Below, one piece after another: positions 53,020 through 64,000 of a DNA stretch of 64,000 bases; the first letter of the stretch is position 1; each line of letters opens with the position of its first letter. Made by a program: the position numbers and the translations under genes. Source of the stretch: Strongylocentrotus purpuratus (lineage: Eukaryota; Echinodermata; Echinoidea; Camarodonta; Strongylocentrotidae). Under the pieces are notes generated by a model. It searched no databases and was not told the origin of the DNA. It saw only the letters and a list, made by a program, of their open reading frames with translations. Where the stretch lies: contig NW_022145609.1 in the NCBI RefSeq assembly GCF_000002235.5, forward strand, positions 31,039,301-31,103,300, read 5' to 3'.

Positions 53020-53750
53020 AATTCTATTTCTCCAACCCACCCCCCCCCCTCCCCTATCAGTATGCCAGTGCCCCCCCCCCCCTCCGATCTACACCTTGTT
53101 GGCAGGAAAATTGCAACTGATATCCCTTACCTTTCTTCATTTTCTTTTTTTTTTCCTTTCCCTTTCTCTCCTCTTTCACTTTCCCTTCCCTTCCTTATCT
53201 CTCTTTTAGGTTTGCTGGGGGGGGGGGGCACGGTCATTTTGGTCCCCAACCCGCTCCACACATTGTTGGCGGGATTAACCGCAACTGATCTCCGCTTCTT
53301 TTCTCCCTTTTCTTTTTTTCTTCCTCTTTTTGTTCCCTTTTAGCTCTCCTCTTTTCCTTTTCCTTTCTTCTCTCTTTTTTTAGCGGGGACGGGGGGGAGG
53401 CTAGGGTTTTTTGCCCCCTCCCTCGATCCACAACTTGTTGGCGGGAAAATTGCAACTGATGTCCCCCTTCTTTTCTTTTCTTCTTCCTATTTTGTCCTTC
53501 CCTTTATCTACTCTTTATCTTTTTTCTTTTCCTTTCCTTCCTTCTCTTTTATTTTTTTATTGGGGGGAGGGGGAGGCAAGTCCTTCTTCCCCCCCCCCCC
53601 GATCTCCTTTTTCCCTCTTTTCTTTTCTTCTTCCTCTTCTTTTTTTTTCCCTTTCTCTCCTCTTTCCCTTTTTTTCCTTCTCTCTCTCTCCTCTTTTTTT
53701 CTTCTTTTTTTTTGCGGGGGGGGGGGGGGGCCAAGGCACGCTCGGCCCCC
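53020..53750 (+). repeat. Pyrimidine-rich tandem array, about four units of roughly 170 bp
   Basis: Units share gatccacaacttgttggcgg, then gaaaattgcaactgat, then a long TTTC/CTTT tract and a G-run. The strong strand asymmetry (C+T) produces long but meaningless open frames. Confidence 0.7.
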
Positions 53751-54654
53751 CCCCTGGATCCGCGCCTGGGTTTTAAACTTCTTTGTTTTGGTAGTTAAAG
53801 CTAATCCTGAGCTCCAGTATGGGAATCGTATTTTGAGAGAAATGGCTACGATTTATTCTGGTTTGTTTATTTTGCAGTAAAAATATTCTGAAATAAAAAC
53901 AAACGCACACTGGGCATCATCCTCGATAAAAACCACAACTCCAATTTGTGCACAGTGACCTGTGTTAAGCACATGGCGTCGGGTCTACCTTATATATTCG
54001 GATTTTCTTATCTTTCTATGCTCATTACTCAGCCACTATACATTTTCTACCAAAATTGTTTGGCACATGTCATTTATTTGGAATCTTGAACATTCAGTGT
54101 AAGGTTCGTTGGATTATGTGAGAATTTAGTTATCTATATATGCCAGAACTAAGGTTCATCTTTAAGGACCAAGCAAAGGCTCACGTTTATTGCCAAGCTT
54201 TGAGTTTATTCGAAGTTTTTGAATACGGTCGATCTTATGATTTCATTTCCAAACATGAACTAAAATGATTATAAAATCATGACATACACAAGGCATGGTT
54301 GACCAGTTTGAACAAACTAACAGTTAAGAAATATCAAATGCGATTTTAGATTGACACGATAGATACGGACAGTCGTAGGTACTCAATTGCGTGCCACGAG
54401 GACGAAATTACCTTCAGGGTTTCGCTATCTTGTCCTTACAAAGGTTGCTTGCTCAGCTCGTACTTTAAACAACTTTTGAACACTTGTTGTTTTGGTCCCA
54501 TGTATTAAAGCCAGTGTCTTTGGTATTAGTTCTTTGTTTTACATTTCAGTGTTTTAGAAGACAAAAGACTTAGGGACTTCACCGAATGGCTGATTTGCCG
54601 CTTAATATTTTCTCACGAATTGGCCTCTTGCCGTCGGCTGGATCTGCCCCTGGC

Positions 54655-54905
54655 TCATACAAAACCACCTTTGTGAGCATCGTCGAATTTTAAACTCGTT
54701 TTTTTTTTTCTATGAGTCATGTATCAAGATCGATCACCCTTGAAGTTACATAGTTTCTCTTTTATTCACTGCATTTGACCTCGTTCATACGAACGAACTG
54801 TAAAAACCATGCAAACGTCTATTGTTATTCAAACACATTTGAGAGAGTGGGGCAACTTAAACACATCGCTCATGTTCACTTCTAGTTCCTTTCATGTATC
54901 ATTGA
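54655..54905 (+). repeat. Dispersed direct repeat, copy 1
   Basis: It matches 59522-59725 in shared blocks: cacctttgtga, tgtatcaagatc, attcactgcatttgacct and caaacgtctattg. No terminal structure is seen; a segmental duplication or old repeat. Confidence 0.6.
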
Positions 54906-56290
54906 TTACAAATGTACATGCACATTAAATTGACAAAATAGATCACAAATAATTTACAAAAAGGCCTGACACAGGATACGGTCTATCTCTACCAGCTCAT
55001 CCCTTTATTTATCTGGCTTAAATCCAGATAAACAAATCTCCAATCAAGATCAAATCTACATTCATGTAAAAGAAATCGCTTATCAGGAAATCTCTGAAAT
55101 AATATGAAACTGAGATTAAAGTAAAAGACAGGATTTACACTGTAACGGGGATCATAACTTGCATGCCCCCTTCCCATGTGACATGCCAATGTACTCGCCC
55201 CTAGTTAAAAAATAGTAAGAGAAAATTGTGCCAGGTACGCTACATTTTGGAACAATGAGTCTTTAATCAGTTATGCCTAAATGGTTGAGAGGAAGCATGT
55301 CTTCTTATAACATACCCTTCTGGCTCCCTTCCCCTCTTTCTCTAACGTTTGCCAAAAGTTGATTTCCATAAGATTCATCTTACTTTAATATCATGATTGA
55401 TTCATTCATTTCTTGGGGGACAAGAAATCAATTAAAGTCTTTAGTGAAAATAACATGAGATTTGGATCCATAAGGTGGACAGAGTAAACACAATTTAAGA
55501 TTTTGTGATAATCAGGGGCCAATAAGGAGAAAGTGGCAAAGGTGCAAGATATCCATCAAAAATGTATTTTAAAAGATATCAAATGAGTTTATTGCGAGGA
55601 GGCTAAGCAGAGATGAAATTTATTTTGGACTTATTTAGTAAGGTTACGATATAGCCAAGTGTGTGTTATCACGTATATAAATTTTATGAAAAAACATTAT
55701 TCTTTGTGCATTCCTTCTGATTTGTTAATGTAAACCTTTATGATTACAATTATGTGGCATTTAGTCGACATGCGGATAAGCTGGAGGCTTCCCTCTTTAG
55801 TGAAATGCATGCTAGGATTGCTAGTGGAATCAATCCGTGACCGGAAACGAAGAACTTATTTCTAAATGTGTAATATATTTAATATCTAATACATAACCGG
55901 ACGACTATACACTAAAACGGGAGTTCTAAAGTAATTCAGACCTCGATCAGATAAGCATTTCAGGACTTATATGTGATTATGCACCGATTGCATACATAGT
56001 ATCAGTGATGCCCGGGAGAAGCTGAATCACCAAGAGGGGATAATATCAGTTACAAACTCCACATACTTGTAAGCACCAAAGATTATTTATTTCAAGCTTA
56101 TTGTATAAAGTGCAAAAAGGAAAATCATCGGGAAATTTCAAATGAGATCTCCTTTACAACTGTCTACGGCAAGCTGTTGTATGACCAGATACAACAAAAA
56201 GTAGAAGAGACATTGTAGACCAGGTAGCAGCATAAATGTTATCATCAAGTATCAGAAATGTCTTTCTCTTCAAATGAGAACAAATAGGAG

Positions 56291-56660
56291 TGCGATACAA
56301 ATTCTGAACCTAAATCGTCCAGTATCTCCCCGTTATCTATCTTTGCAATTCTAATCCCCGTATCATAACAAGTTGCGATTTTTCCAAACTGAGGAGCCTA
56401 CTGCCCATTGTCCAGACCAATTCAAGCTTGAAATCAAGTTACATATATCAGTATAAACAGTGACTTATAAATGGATTATTGTGCGAGAACCATCAGGAAA
56501 AAAAATAAGAGCGGCAAACAAATTCTGAACCTTAAATTTCCCCCAAAATGAGGAGCCTGACGCTCCTTGTCCAAACCAATTCAAGCTTGAAATCAAGTTA
56601 CATATCTGTATAAACAGTGACGTATATATGGATTATGGCGCCGAGAACAATCAATGAAAC
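56291..56660 (+). repeat. Two-unit tandem duplication
   Basis: Both units carry caaattctgaacct, then gaggagcct, caattcaagcttgaaatcaa and tataaacagtgac. The second unit is shorter. Confidence 0.65.
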
Positions 56661-58585
56661 TGCGACTCCCGCCCTCATCCCCTCTCCTGCCCAAATTTAT
56701 CTACAAGCGAGGGAGTTTCGCTTTTTGATCATTGATACATTGTTTTCTCTTCATTCCTCCTTAAATGTTGAACAAAACTAACCAAAGATGTGGAGATAAA
56801 CATTTGAATCCCACATAAACATTCAGATATTGACGTTACTATATTTAACAAGAGGGCAATGAAACTTATAAGAGGGAGCAAAGAAATGAGAATTGTAATT
56901 TGATGTCACATTTGGAACGATTTAAAGACCCTATTTTTCGTCATGAACTATATCTATATTAGGGGGATACGACATCCTGTGGAACATCATTGTGCGAGTC
57001 GCAACCGAGCTTTAGAAAATGTTCTATTTCTAATGCATTTTAATTTCTCCACTCACCCTCTCTCTCTCTTCTTACGTTTTGCGCCCCATGTTTGTGCTCT
57101 CTTCAAATGCACGTGCCCCCTGCACATATAAAATGCCACTGTATACCAAGGAGATAGTTATTTGTAGCTTTGCGATTGATTGGAGTGCTTTCAATCACAA
57201 CTTTTAATAGAGACGCTGTACTGCACTCAATCATGTTTTACTGATGATGTACATCGGTTTCTTGGGGAAAGCGATATTTGTAAATTTTAGTTTCGGGTTC
57301 AAATTCATTTAGGGAGAGTAAGGGGAATCCGAGAGACACAATCAGGGTAGGGCATTGGCAGGTATATTCCCTTATAGAAATTCAAATAAATTGACAATAC
57401 TCCTCTTCCCCATTATGACGTGATTCCAAGTTTTGAACGTTAAGACAGTACGCCTCGTTGTGGTAATTGTTTTATTTCATCTTGCCCAAATAATAATATC
57501 GAAACGTTAACAAATGATCAGGGGAGCTGGACCCCCCCCCCCCCCTCCCACTGCATCTTACGACTATTGGTGGGGAGATGCGAGTGCAAGTTCTTATTCC
57601 AGACTATAAGTATCTAGTATTTAGAGAGTGGTACCGGTCTACCGTTTGAATCCAGATTTTGTATTAGCTTACGCATGGCTGGTTAACTAATTTCTTATGC
57701 GAGGCTAATATTTTAGTTAATTTTTACACATAGGGAAGAAATAGTAAAAAATTAACTAAACAACGTGTTTCAATGCAATTTTAACCACTACATTTTAATG
57801 TATTGAGAAGATTTCTTGAAAGTAAAAATCGATTGCAATGTACTTTATGAATATTGTTTTGAACACATTTTGTTCTAGAACATCCATCATCTCCATTATT
57901 TAAACAGTAAACCATGACTATCACCTGCATTCAGATATTATGTTAGGTATCACTCAACTGATAGTGTAGATCTTTATTTTAATACCAAACCCTACACAAC
58001 ATATTGCACCCCCTATCCCAAGAGATGTCTTTATTTTAATGAGTGAGTATTTCAAAAGAGGGAGGGGTAGGATGAAAGTTCTGAACCACACAATGAACTA
58101 TGTACACGTTTCATAATTCAAATCATATCTGTCACTTAAAATCAGGTCTTCTTTTATGAATTATTTGGCCGATAGCTAAATTTGGTTCTGACAAAACATT
58201 ATTTATCGGTTGCAAGGGAAAGTATTACCATAGCACAGGGATTTAAGAGAGAAAATCCTTAACATATGATGAACTGCATTATCTAACATCATACTTCCTA
58301 TAAAAAAACGTCATATGCTTGAAAATAGCATATATTCGCGATATATACTTTTATTTCGTCTCAATACTTATATGTCACGTACCGTTATGTAGAAGACAGC
58401 CCTTAGCAAATAACATTACCATAACGCTCATACCAAAGTGTCAGTTTTAGAGGGCTATAACCTCTTTTATTATGAAAGCAATGAACTATGTCCCCTCAGA
58501 TTTAGGTGGTACTTTCACCAAATCTCTCCGCTTTGTATAACTTCTGCAGTAGAATTCGTAAATAATGACTAAATACGGAGCACAG

Positions 58586-58978
58586 CTACCGTACGTATGA
58601 TGTTTTTTTTTTAATTGTGGATATTGTTGTCGATCTAATTTCATTGTGCTGCTGATTTGACCGTTTATACAGTGTTTTTGTACAGTTTGAAATCAGATCA
58701 TCAGCAACTTCGCCGCTTCTGTTAGAGGTAGTTTGAACCTCGCATCCCGTTGGAAGCGTGTTACCTGCAGATTTTGTGTGAATTCTTTCACATATAGTTA
58801 CTTTAAAAATCAAATGGTTCGATTTTTGACATGATTTAGATATTACCCTGTAGGATTTTGAGAAATATAAACAATTAGAGCAACATCTATTAAAATCAAC
58901 ATCAGTTCCCTCGTTGCCATTACACTGACTCAATATGAGCACGGTCACCGTCATCTTACTTTGCTCAAGATTTTCATC
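58586..58978 (-). CDS. Candidate 3' terminal exon, unknown cysteine-containing protein
   Basis: An open frame preceded by a good acceptor (atgtttcag) would enter at phase 1 as ENLEQSKMTVTVLILSQCNG, continue NRCCSNCLYFSKSYRV and ICERIHTKSAGNTLPTGCEV, and stop at 58586. Eight cysteines and several S/T-rich stretches would suit an extracellular protein, but I recognise no family. No upstream exon could be assigned; the best candidate donor on this strand is near 62296 (gtaagatatc). It could be chance. Confidence 0.25.
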   Translation of the reverse strand, partial: DENLEQSKMTVTVLILSQCNGNEGTDVDFNRCCSNCLYFSKSYRVISKSCQKSNHLIFKVTICERIHTKSAGNTLPTGCEVQTTSNRSGEVADDLISNCTKTLYKRSNQQHNEIRSTTISTIKKKTSYVR

Positions 58979-59521
58979 TGAAACATATCAAAAATCGAAT
59001 CATTGGATATTAAAGAAACTATACATTGAAAAATTCCGTCATATCTCCGTAACATATAATTTGTATATCAATATGTATTAACCTAAATATTTAAGTTTTA
59101 AAACAGGTTTCCTACTTTGACTTTAAGAGTTGATTCATTTCATTGAATATTTGTGTATATTTTTATATAGTGGTCATCTTTTTACTCAATGAGTTACTCT
59201 GAGGATAAATTTGGATTGTGCTCATTTTATCAAATTGTATTTTACCCTGCATTTCTTAGCATGTATTTCCTCATATGTCTATTTCCTACACCTAGGCTTT
59301 ATACATTTCGTTTGAATAACAATGTTTTCAATGCAGCAAACACATATACAAACATACGCACGCGCACCCTTTCGCCGAAGATTTCACCCTCTTATCTTTT
59401 TTAATCCTTTCCTTATATGAAACGGGCCAACCCACATCTCCTCCAACACACAAATGCACATCTCACTCGTGTTTATGACGCACATAGAGACAATCACAGT
59501 CTAGATGTCAATACAGATGCT

Positions 59522-59725
59522 CGTACAAAAACACCTTTGTGAACATCGCATTTGGAATTCGTTTTCTCTATTCGATATGTATCAAGATCAATCTTGTATT
59601 CACTGCATTTGACCTCTTTCGTGAAAATGAACTGTGAAAAACATGCGAACGTCTATTGCTATTCATGCATATTTTTAAAAGAGGAAGCGTGCAACAGCGC
59701 TCATTTTCAGCTCTAGTTTCTTTTG
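59522..59725 (+). repeat. Dispersed direct repeat, copy 2
   Basis: It is collinear with 54655-54905 and is ended by the inverted-repeat element at 59726-60090. Confidence 0.6.
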
Positions 59726-60090
59726 AAGATATAGACCAGTTTTGGAAACGCCCCCCCCCCCCCTAAAACAATAAAATGGAAGCTCTTATTACCAATCATG
59801 TGAAAGAATATGTTTTTACCAATACGTGATGATACACATTTTGCTAAGAAACCGCCTACTAATCGATATATTGGGTAAATTATTATATCTATCCGGACTG
59901 GATAGATATCCTGTAGTCCCATATACATCTTTCTGTGTACAGTGCTTGTAACTTTACCAAGACTGGGCCAAATTTCTTGCAGTACATACCAATACTCTAT
60001 ATGCTAGATGATCAACCTTTTCTGATCAATTCCACAACGTTTCTTTCACAATGCAATCGCATGAACAGAACTGGTCTATACCTTTAAGGA
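59726..60090. mobile_element. MITE sharing its right part with the TTAA element family
   Basis: The ends gatatagaccagtttt and gaactggtctatacc are inverted repeats. The section 59905-60070 (cccatatacatctttc, accaagactgggccaaa, cacaatgcaatcgcatga) matches 12495-12665. A C-run lies near the left end. Confidence 0.6.
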
Positions 60091-62516
60091 TATAAAAAAA
60101 GTGATTTAAAGGGTTTTTGTAACATTGTTCAGATGAGAGGAAATGGTGCTAAAGTAGTGACTTCAATGCCAGATGTACAAATAAAGATAATCTGAAAGTT
60201 TGAGTGAAAACGGACCATTATTAATGATAAACATTTGGAAAAACTGATTTGTACGCTTCCTTAATTTCTGTCAACTTTATTATTACAATTTAATTACATT
60301 TTAGGTGAATTTAAATCTTTGCTAAGCATTGAATTGGGTTTAATTACCATTCCAGATATTTAAGTGTTGACGTATTCTTCAAAAGCCTGTCTGATGTCTT
60401 ATTTTCACGGAAAAACGGTTGGGAAAATTCATAAATGGTTGGGAGAATTTACTATTAATCACTGCGAGAGGTTGTCGCACAGTGACACATTCAAAGAAAA
60501 CTGTAAATATCTTTGTGGTTTGAGATTTTTTTTCGGGATTTTTTGCATGAAAAAGGGTTAGTACAGTACAAGGAATATAATAAGTAACATTTCATACAAA
60601 AATTACGCATTTTTTCATTAACCTTCAACAATAGTACCTAGTCATTTTAATCAGAATACTAAATTACGTTTCGGTCCTGGATGTTTCCGGGTTAGATGAA
60701 AATTCCGAAACTCAATTTTGATTACCTTCTGTTTTTATTTTTGAAAAATGTTTGATGTCGCGCAATGATGGCCAAAAATGCCGTTATCAGCTTTTCAATT
60801 ACTTAGCACTGAAGCTAGTAGATAATAGCAAAGTTAATAGTCACAATGCTTATTTAATATGATAATTATAATGATGTGAAGCAATAGGAAGTAATTTCAA
60901 AGCTTTTATTTGGGGGGCAGTGAGATGTGTAAAGTGGGATCGTCGCCTGGGTATCGAATGTTGGCAAAAGCAGTGAATAGGTTAATACAAGAAAGGGGAT
61001 GACAGGTAGTTTAACACATTTTTATCCTTCGAGAAAAATTGTGCAAAGAGAGTAGCCTCTGCAGACTGAATAGTAGAGTTTGCCAAGAATTATGACCCAA
61101 TAGGGTAGCCCCAAATGAAGGGGTGTGATCTCACGAATATATTATTCTCGGGATATTCACAGACTTTTTAAAATCAATTCTTCGCTTTTTTTTCTTTTTA
61201 CAAACAATGTAATTATTTCATTTTATTTAATTTCATTTATCATGTCCATAAAGGATAATTGTATATATTTACATTTACAATTGTGCGTCACAGTAATTTC
61301 ACAATTACAACATATAATTGAGAATCATAACATTTGCCACAATTTGCAAAATAATAATAATAATAATAATAATAATGTCTAAAATGTATACAGCGCTTTT
61401 CTACACATACAGTTTCTAATTACATTTAATCTAAATAATATTATGTAGTAAACATCAACAAGATACGTGAAATGACTATTGTGCTTAATTTAGACGATTT
61501 AAACGCTCTTACTTAACTAACAGTGTATCAACAGTAACACAATAATGCCCATGAAAATACAAACATTAATAAGAAACTGCACGAATTATGTAATTTGGAA
61601 AATGAACAAATTACAAGAAGTTAGGACATGTACTTATAAATTTGGTACGAAAATGGGGAATTATTTTTTGTTAAATAGGTAAAGGTCTTGTCTCTGCGTT
61701 TAAAAGTGTCAAGAGTTGGGTAAATACGGACAGAGATCGATGGGGAGATTATTTACTATTTAGCAATGTCGCCGAATGTTCTTTCAATTTGTCCACTATT
61801 CCTCAAATTGAGTTTTTCTTTAACTTTGCTTCAGTTTTTTGCCTGATATTCTTCAAAATATATCTACTAAACATGCCACTAAGTATTCATCAATTATTCA
61901 GATTTGGACTCTGATTTAGTATAAGGACGTCAAAAATTCGTCAGCCGCTAATCCCGCTATCGCCAATTTTTCGCCGCTCAGTGACATACAATCTGAAGTA
62001 TCATCATACTTTGAAATGAGTCAATTGCCTGAATATCGTTATATTCCGGTAGCAAAATGCCCAAACTAAAGGTTAACAAATCTTACATTTTTCAGTTACT
62101 CACTCCCTTTGCGAAAAAAAAATAGAAGCAGAATGGTTGATGTTCGAGCAAAAGGCCTCAGTCCTATTGTGGGAAACAGCGCACGTATTATTATAGGATA
62201 AACCTTAGGTTTGCAAATGCATGAGGTCAGCAGTGTGTTGAGTTAGAAGGTGGCTGAAGAGTTCTAAAAATCCCTTGTAAGTTGTGATATCTTACCTTTA
62301 CTCTATGAAGATATTGGAGCGTTTAAATGATGGAAATTAAGCTTCCACGCAGCTATCCATCGTGACTTTATATGGCAGATAATATCCTATAACGCAACCA
62401 CAATTCTGTAGCACGACCGAACTGTTCTCGAAGCAAGCTGCAAGGAGAATGATGTCTAGCTGGCAATGATTTGCATAAATATATGATTTGCACGCATGAT
62501 GCACAAGATCAAAACA

Positions 62517-62780
62517 TTAGGGACTTTTAGATTTGCGTGGATTGATACGTGTGACGTCCATTCAAGGCAGTGCATTAAAAGGACGTCGATCGTAGCATAG
62601 ACCTATTGGCCCGAATTCACAAAGGAGGTTTGTCGACAAACCGAGTTTTATGTGCGTCATACGACGCGTTTCGACGCGTTTTTACAAATCTTGGTTTGTA
62701 AAAAGACAAAAGGAGGTTTGTCGACAAACCTCCTTTGTGAATTCGGGTCATAGTCTTCGTGCGAATCTAAAAGTCCCTAA
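62517..62780. mobile_element. Outer MITE with TTAGGGACTTTTAGATT ends
   Basis: The inverted ends TTAGGGACTTTTAGATT and AATCTAAAAGTCCCTAA bound 264 bp. A second palindromic element sits inside it. Non-coding. Confidence 0.65.
62608..62749. mobile_element. Inner palindromic MITE nested in the outer one
   Basis: The ends CCCGAATTCACAAAGGAGG and CCTCCTTTGTGAATTCGGG run into the internal palindrome ggtttgtcgacaaacc, present in both arms. The element is 142 bp and can fold almost fully. Centre: acgacgcgtttcgacgcgt. Confidence 0.7.
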
Positions 62781-64000
62781 TCTTAGCACATGTACTACAG
62801 TGTTCAAACAGAGTGAACTTATCGAATGAGATCAGTTGAGGAGAAGGTTCATTGATTTTAAAAGCTAATTTTATTGTCATTATTGCAAAGGTAAAACTTT
62901 GATTGGACAAGGTTATCAAAATTCAATGCTTGGAAATATTATCAATTACAAAACACTTAAAGAGAAGGTTGACTTCTGGGAAGAGGTAAAAAAAAATTGT
63001 GAGTGTTATCATTGTTATTATGCAAGTGTGGAAGAACATCAGATTTAAAATGTTCCCTGAAAAGCATGGCTCTTCAAATGCATTAAAATTTTAAATATGG
63101 CATGTAACAGCATTAAAATCGGGACATGTTCGTGTTGTCCCACATACATCTTTCTTTCTGTGTACAGTGCTTGCAACTTTACCAAGACTAGGCCAAATTT
63201 CTTACCATTTTGATGACTTCAGAACCTTGCATTACACACCAATACGTATATGCTAGATGATCAACCTTTTCTGATCGATTCCCACAACGTTTCTTTCACA
63301 ATGCAATCGCATGACCAGAACTCAACTTCATCTTTACATACAGCCCCGGCATAGCACCTGAAGAGCTCTCCGATCGCTGCTGAGACGTGTGACGACACAT
63401 GTTGAACATGATTTTTCACAAGCAGACTATGTCCCATGGCATCTCACACATTTTCAGTGCCTGGTTTTTCATCTTCTCTTCAGTTATTTCTGTTACTTCA
63501 CTACTGTCAGGATACATTGTTTAATCCATTGCCTCACTCTAAACCCCGAGCATGGTATTATTTTGATGAAAAATGCAGCGATACAAAAATAAAGGAATCC
63601 GTCGCTTGTAAACAAAATAAGACGCCGTTGTATTTTCAGCTGCATACACCGCGGTATGTTCGGCGTTTCAAGAGGGATCAAATGCAGTCAATGCTATCAT
63701 TCCGGGGGGGGGGGGGTAAATTTGAAAGTGTGGTTTCTTTGATTCCTCCATAACCCCGCTCTTGTGTATTTAGAAACAAAATAAGTTATTTATCAGAATC
63801 GGTTTCATATCCCTTTTTGAATGGTGTAAAATGCCATCACTTTTATATACACTAAACTCATTATAATTTGAGAAATAATTGTGTTGTAATTATATTCATT
63901 CTTTTTCTTTATGCTTTGGCAGAATTAGTTCATATTGTGACGTCATTCAAACATCGTTAATTTTCTGGCGAATCCCTCATATATCCTAGATGCTATGGAA
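62781..64000. other. Right edge of window, no supported gene
   Basis: AT-rich sequence containing the TTAA-family fragment at 63140-63338 and a G-run (63704-63716). The 105-codon frame at 63436-63753 crosses the G-run and shows no recognisable domain. Confidence 0.5.
63140..63338 (+). mobile_element. Right-end fragment of the TTAA element family
   Basis: It matches 12495-12679 with the same order: acatacatctttc, accaagactaggccaaa, atgatcaaccttttctgatc, cgcatgaccagaactcaact and end catctttac. The left half is missing. Confidence 0.62.

Larger units (their letters stand above)
50944..53768. mobile_element. 2.8-kb inverted-repeat-bounded element filled with tandem arrays
   Basis: The perfect 16-bp termini CAGGCGCGGATCCAGG (50944-50959) and CCTGGATCCGCGCCTG (53753-53768) are flanked on both sides by GGTTTT, a possible 6-bp target duplication. 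Inside are G/C homopolymers, three unrelated tandem arrays (51290-52015, 52155-52745, 53020-53750) and internal ends such as ctggctacgcgcctg (about 52113), suggesting nesting. No transposase is seen. Pyrimidine-rich frames here are artefacts. Confidence 0.65.
53769..58585. other. Region with no supported gene
   Basis: It contains a minus-strand fragment of the TTAA-MITE family (about 53965-54163), one half of a direct repeat shared with 59522-59725, a two-unit duplication at 56291-56660 and a C-run at 57530-57546. Remaining sequence is AT-rich without domain signals. Confidence 0.5.
58986..62516. other. Region with no supported gene
   Basis: It holds the dispersed repeat at 59522-59725, the element at 59726-60090 and an (AAT)n tail with gcgctttt at 61348-61400 that looks like a reversed retroelement end. 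No domain-level coding signal was found. Confidence 0.5.

Noticed and set aside
53017-53880. Pro/Ser/Phe-rich and Lys/Arg/Glu-rich frames of 60-121 codons
   Set aside because: They come from C/T-biased tandem repeats and homopolymers with no domain signal.
63436-63753. 105-codon plus-strand frame
   Set aside because: It crosses a 13-base G-run, has no recognisable domain and no flanking exon evidence.

Overview
This is animal nuclear DNA, and the content points to a marine invertebrate deuterostome, most likely an echinoderm such as a sea urchin (inference). It is AT-rich, with short exons in long introns, canonical GT-AG junctions, many microsatellites, long G/C homopolymers and a dense load of small inverted-repeat transposons. 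There are no bacterial-type operons, and I recognised no retrovirus, LTR element or Polinton. Both main genes were rebuilt by hand from splice sites, reading phase and domain motifs, because most of their exons are too short to stand out as open frames.

Left third (1-25.3 kb, + strand): the 3' part of a gene for a single-pass membrane protein. An exon cassette encoding a six-bladed YWTD (LDL-receptor class B) beta-propeller, an EGF module and a sushi/CCP module occurs twice in tandem: 2536-13034 and 16450-22774. Single exons for a transmembrane helix (24269-24368) and a cytoplasmic tail (24984-25260, stop codon) follow. Introns and flanks are duplicated as well, and a third partial copy of the cassette's 5' flank lies at 23.36-23.92 kb. 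Several mobile elements sit in only one of the two copies, so the other copy shows the site before insertion. The start of the gene lies left of the window.

Middle (25.3-36 kb): a convergent intergenic region with no host gene that I can support. It holds a TTAA-flanked piggyBac-like non-autonomous element, a 604-bp hairpin with 222-bp arms that each carry a hammerhead-ribozyme-like motif, a complete MITE, and a degenerate LINE fragment on the minus strand.

Centre-right (36.0-47.0 kb, - strand): a complete 15-exon adhesion GPCR gene of about 983 codons. Its order is signal peptide, CUB-like, short LDLa, CUB-like, hormone-receptor-like region, GAIN, GPS (HL/T) and 7TM. All exon phases join without conflict. 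A decayed LDLa exon lies in its first intron and a tRNA-derived SINE in another.

Right third (47-64 kb): no confident gene. It has direct duplications, a 2.8-kb inverted-repeat-bounded block of three tandem arrays, nested MITEs, and one weak cysteine-containing candidate exon at 58.6-59.0 kb. Both genes encode cell-surface proteins built from extracellular modules and both grew by exon duplication; nothing in the sequence shows that they work together. I see no clearly new enzymatic system. The best leads are the ribozyme-bearing hairpin, the array-filled element and the duplicated receptor cassette.
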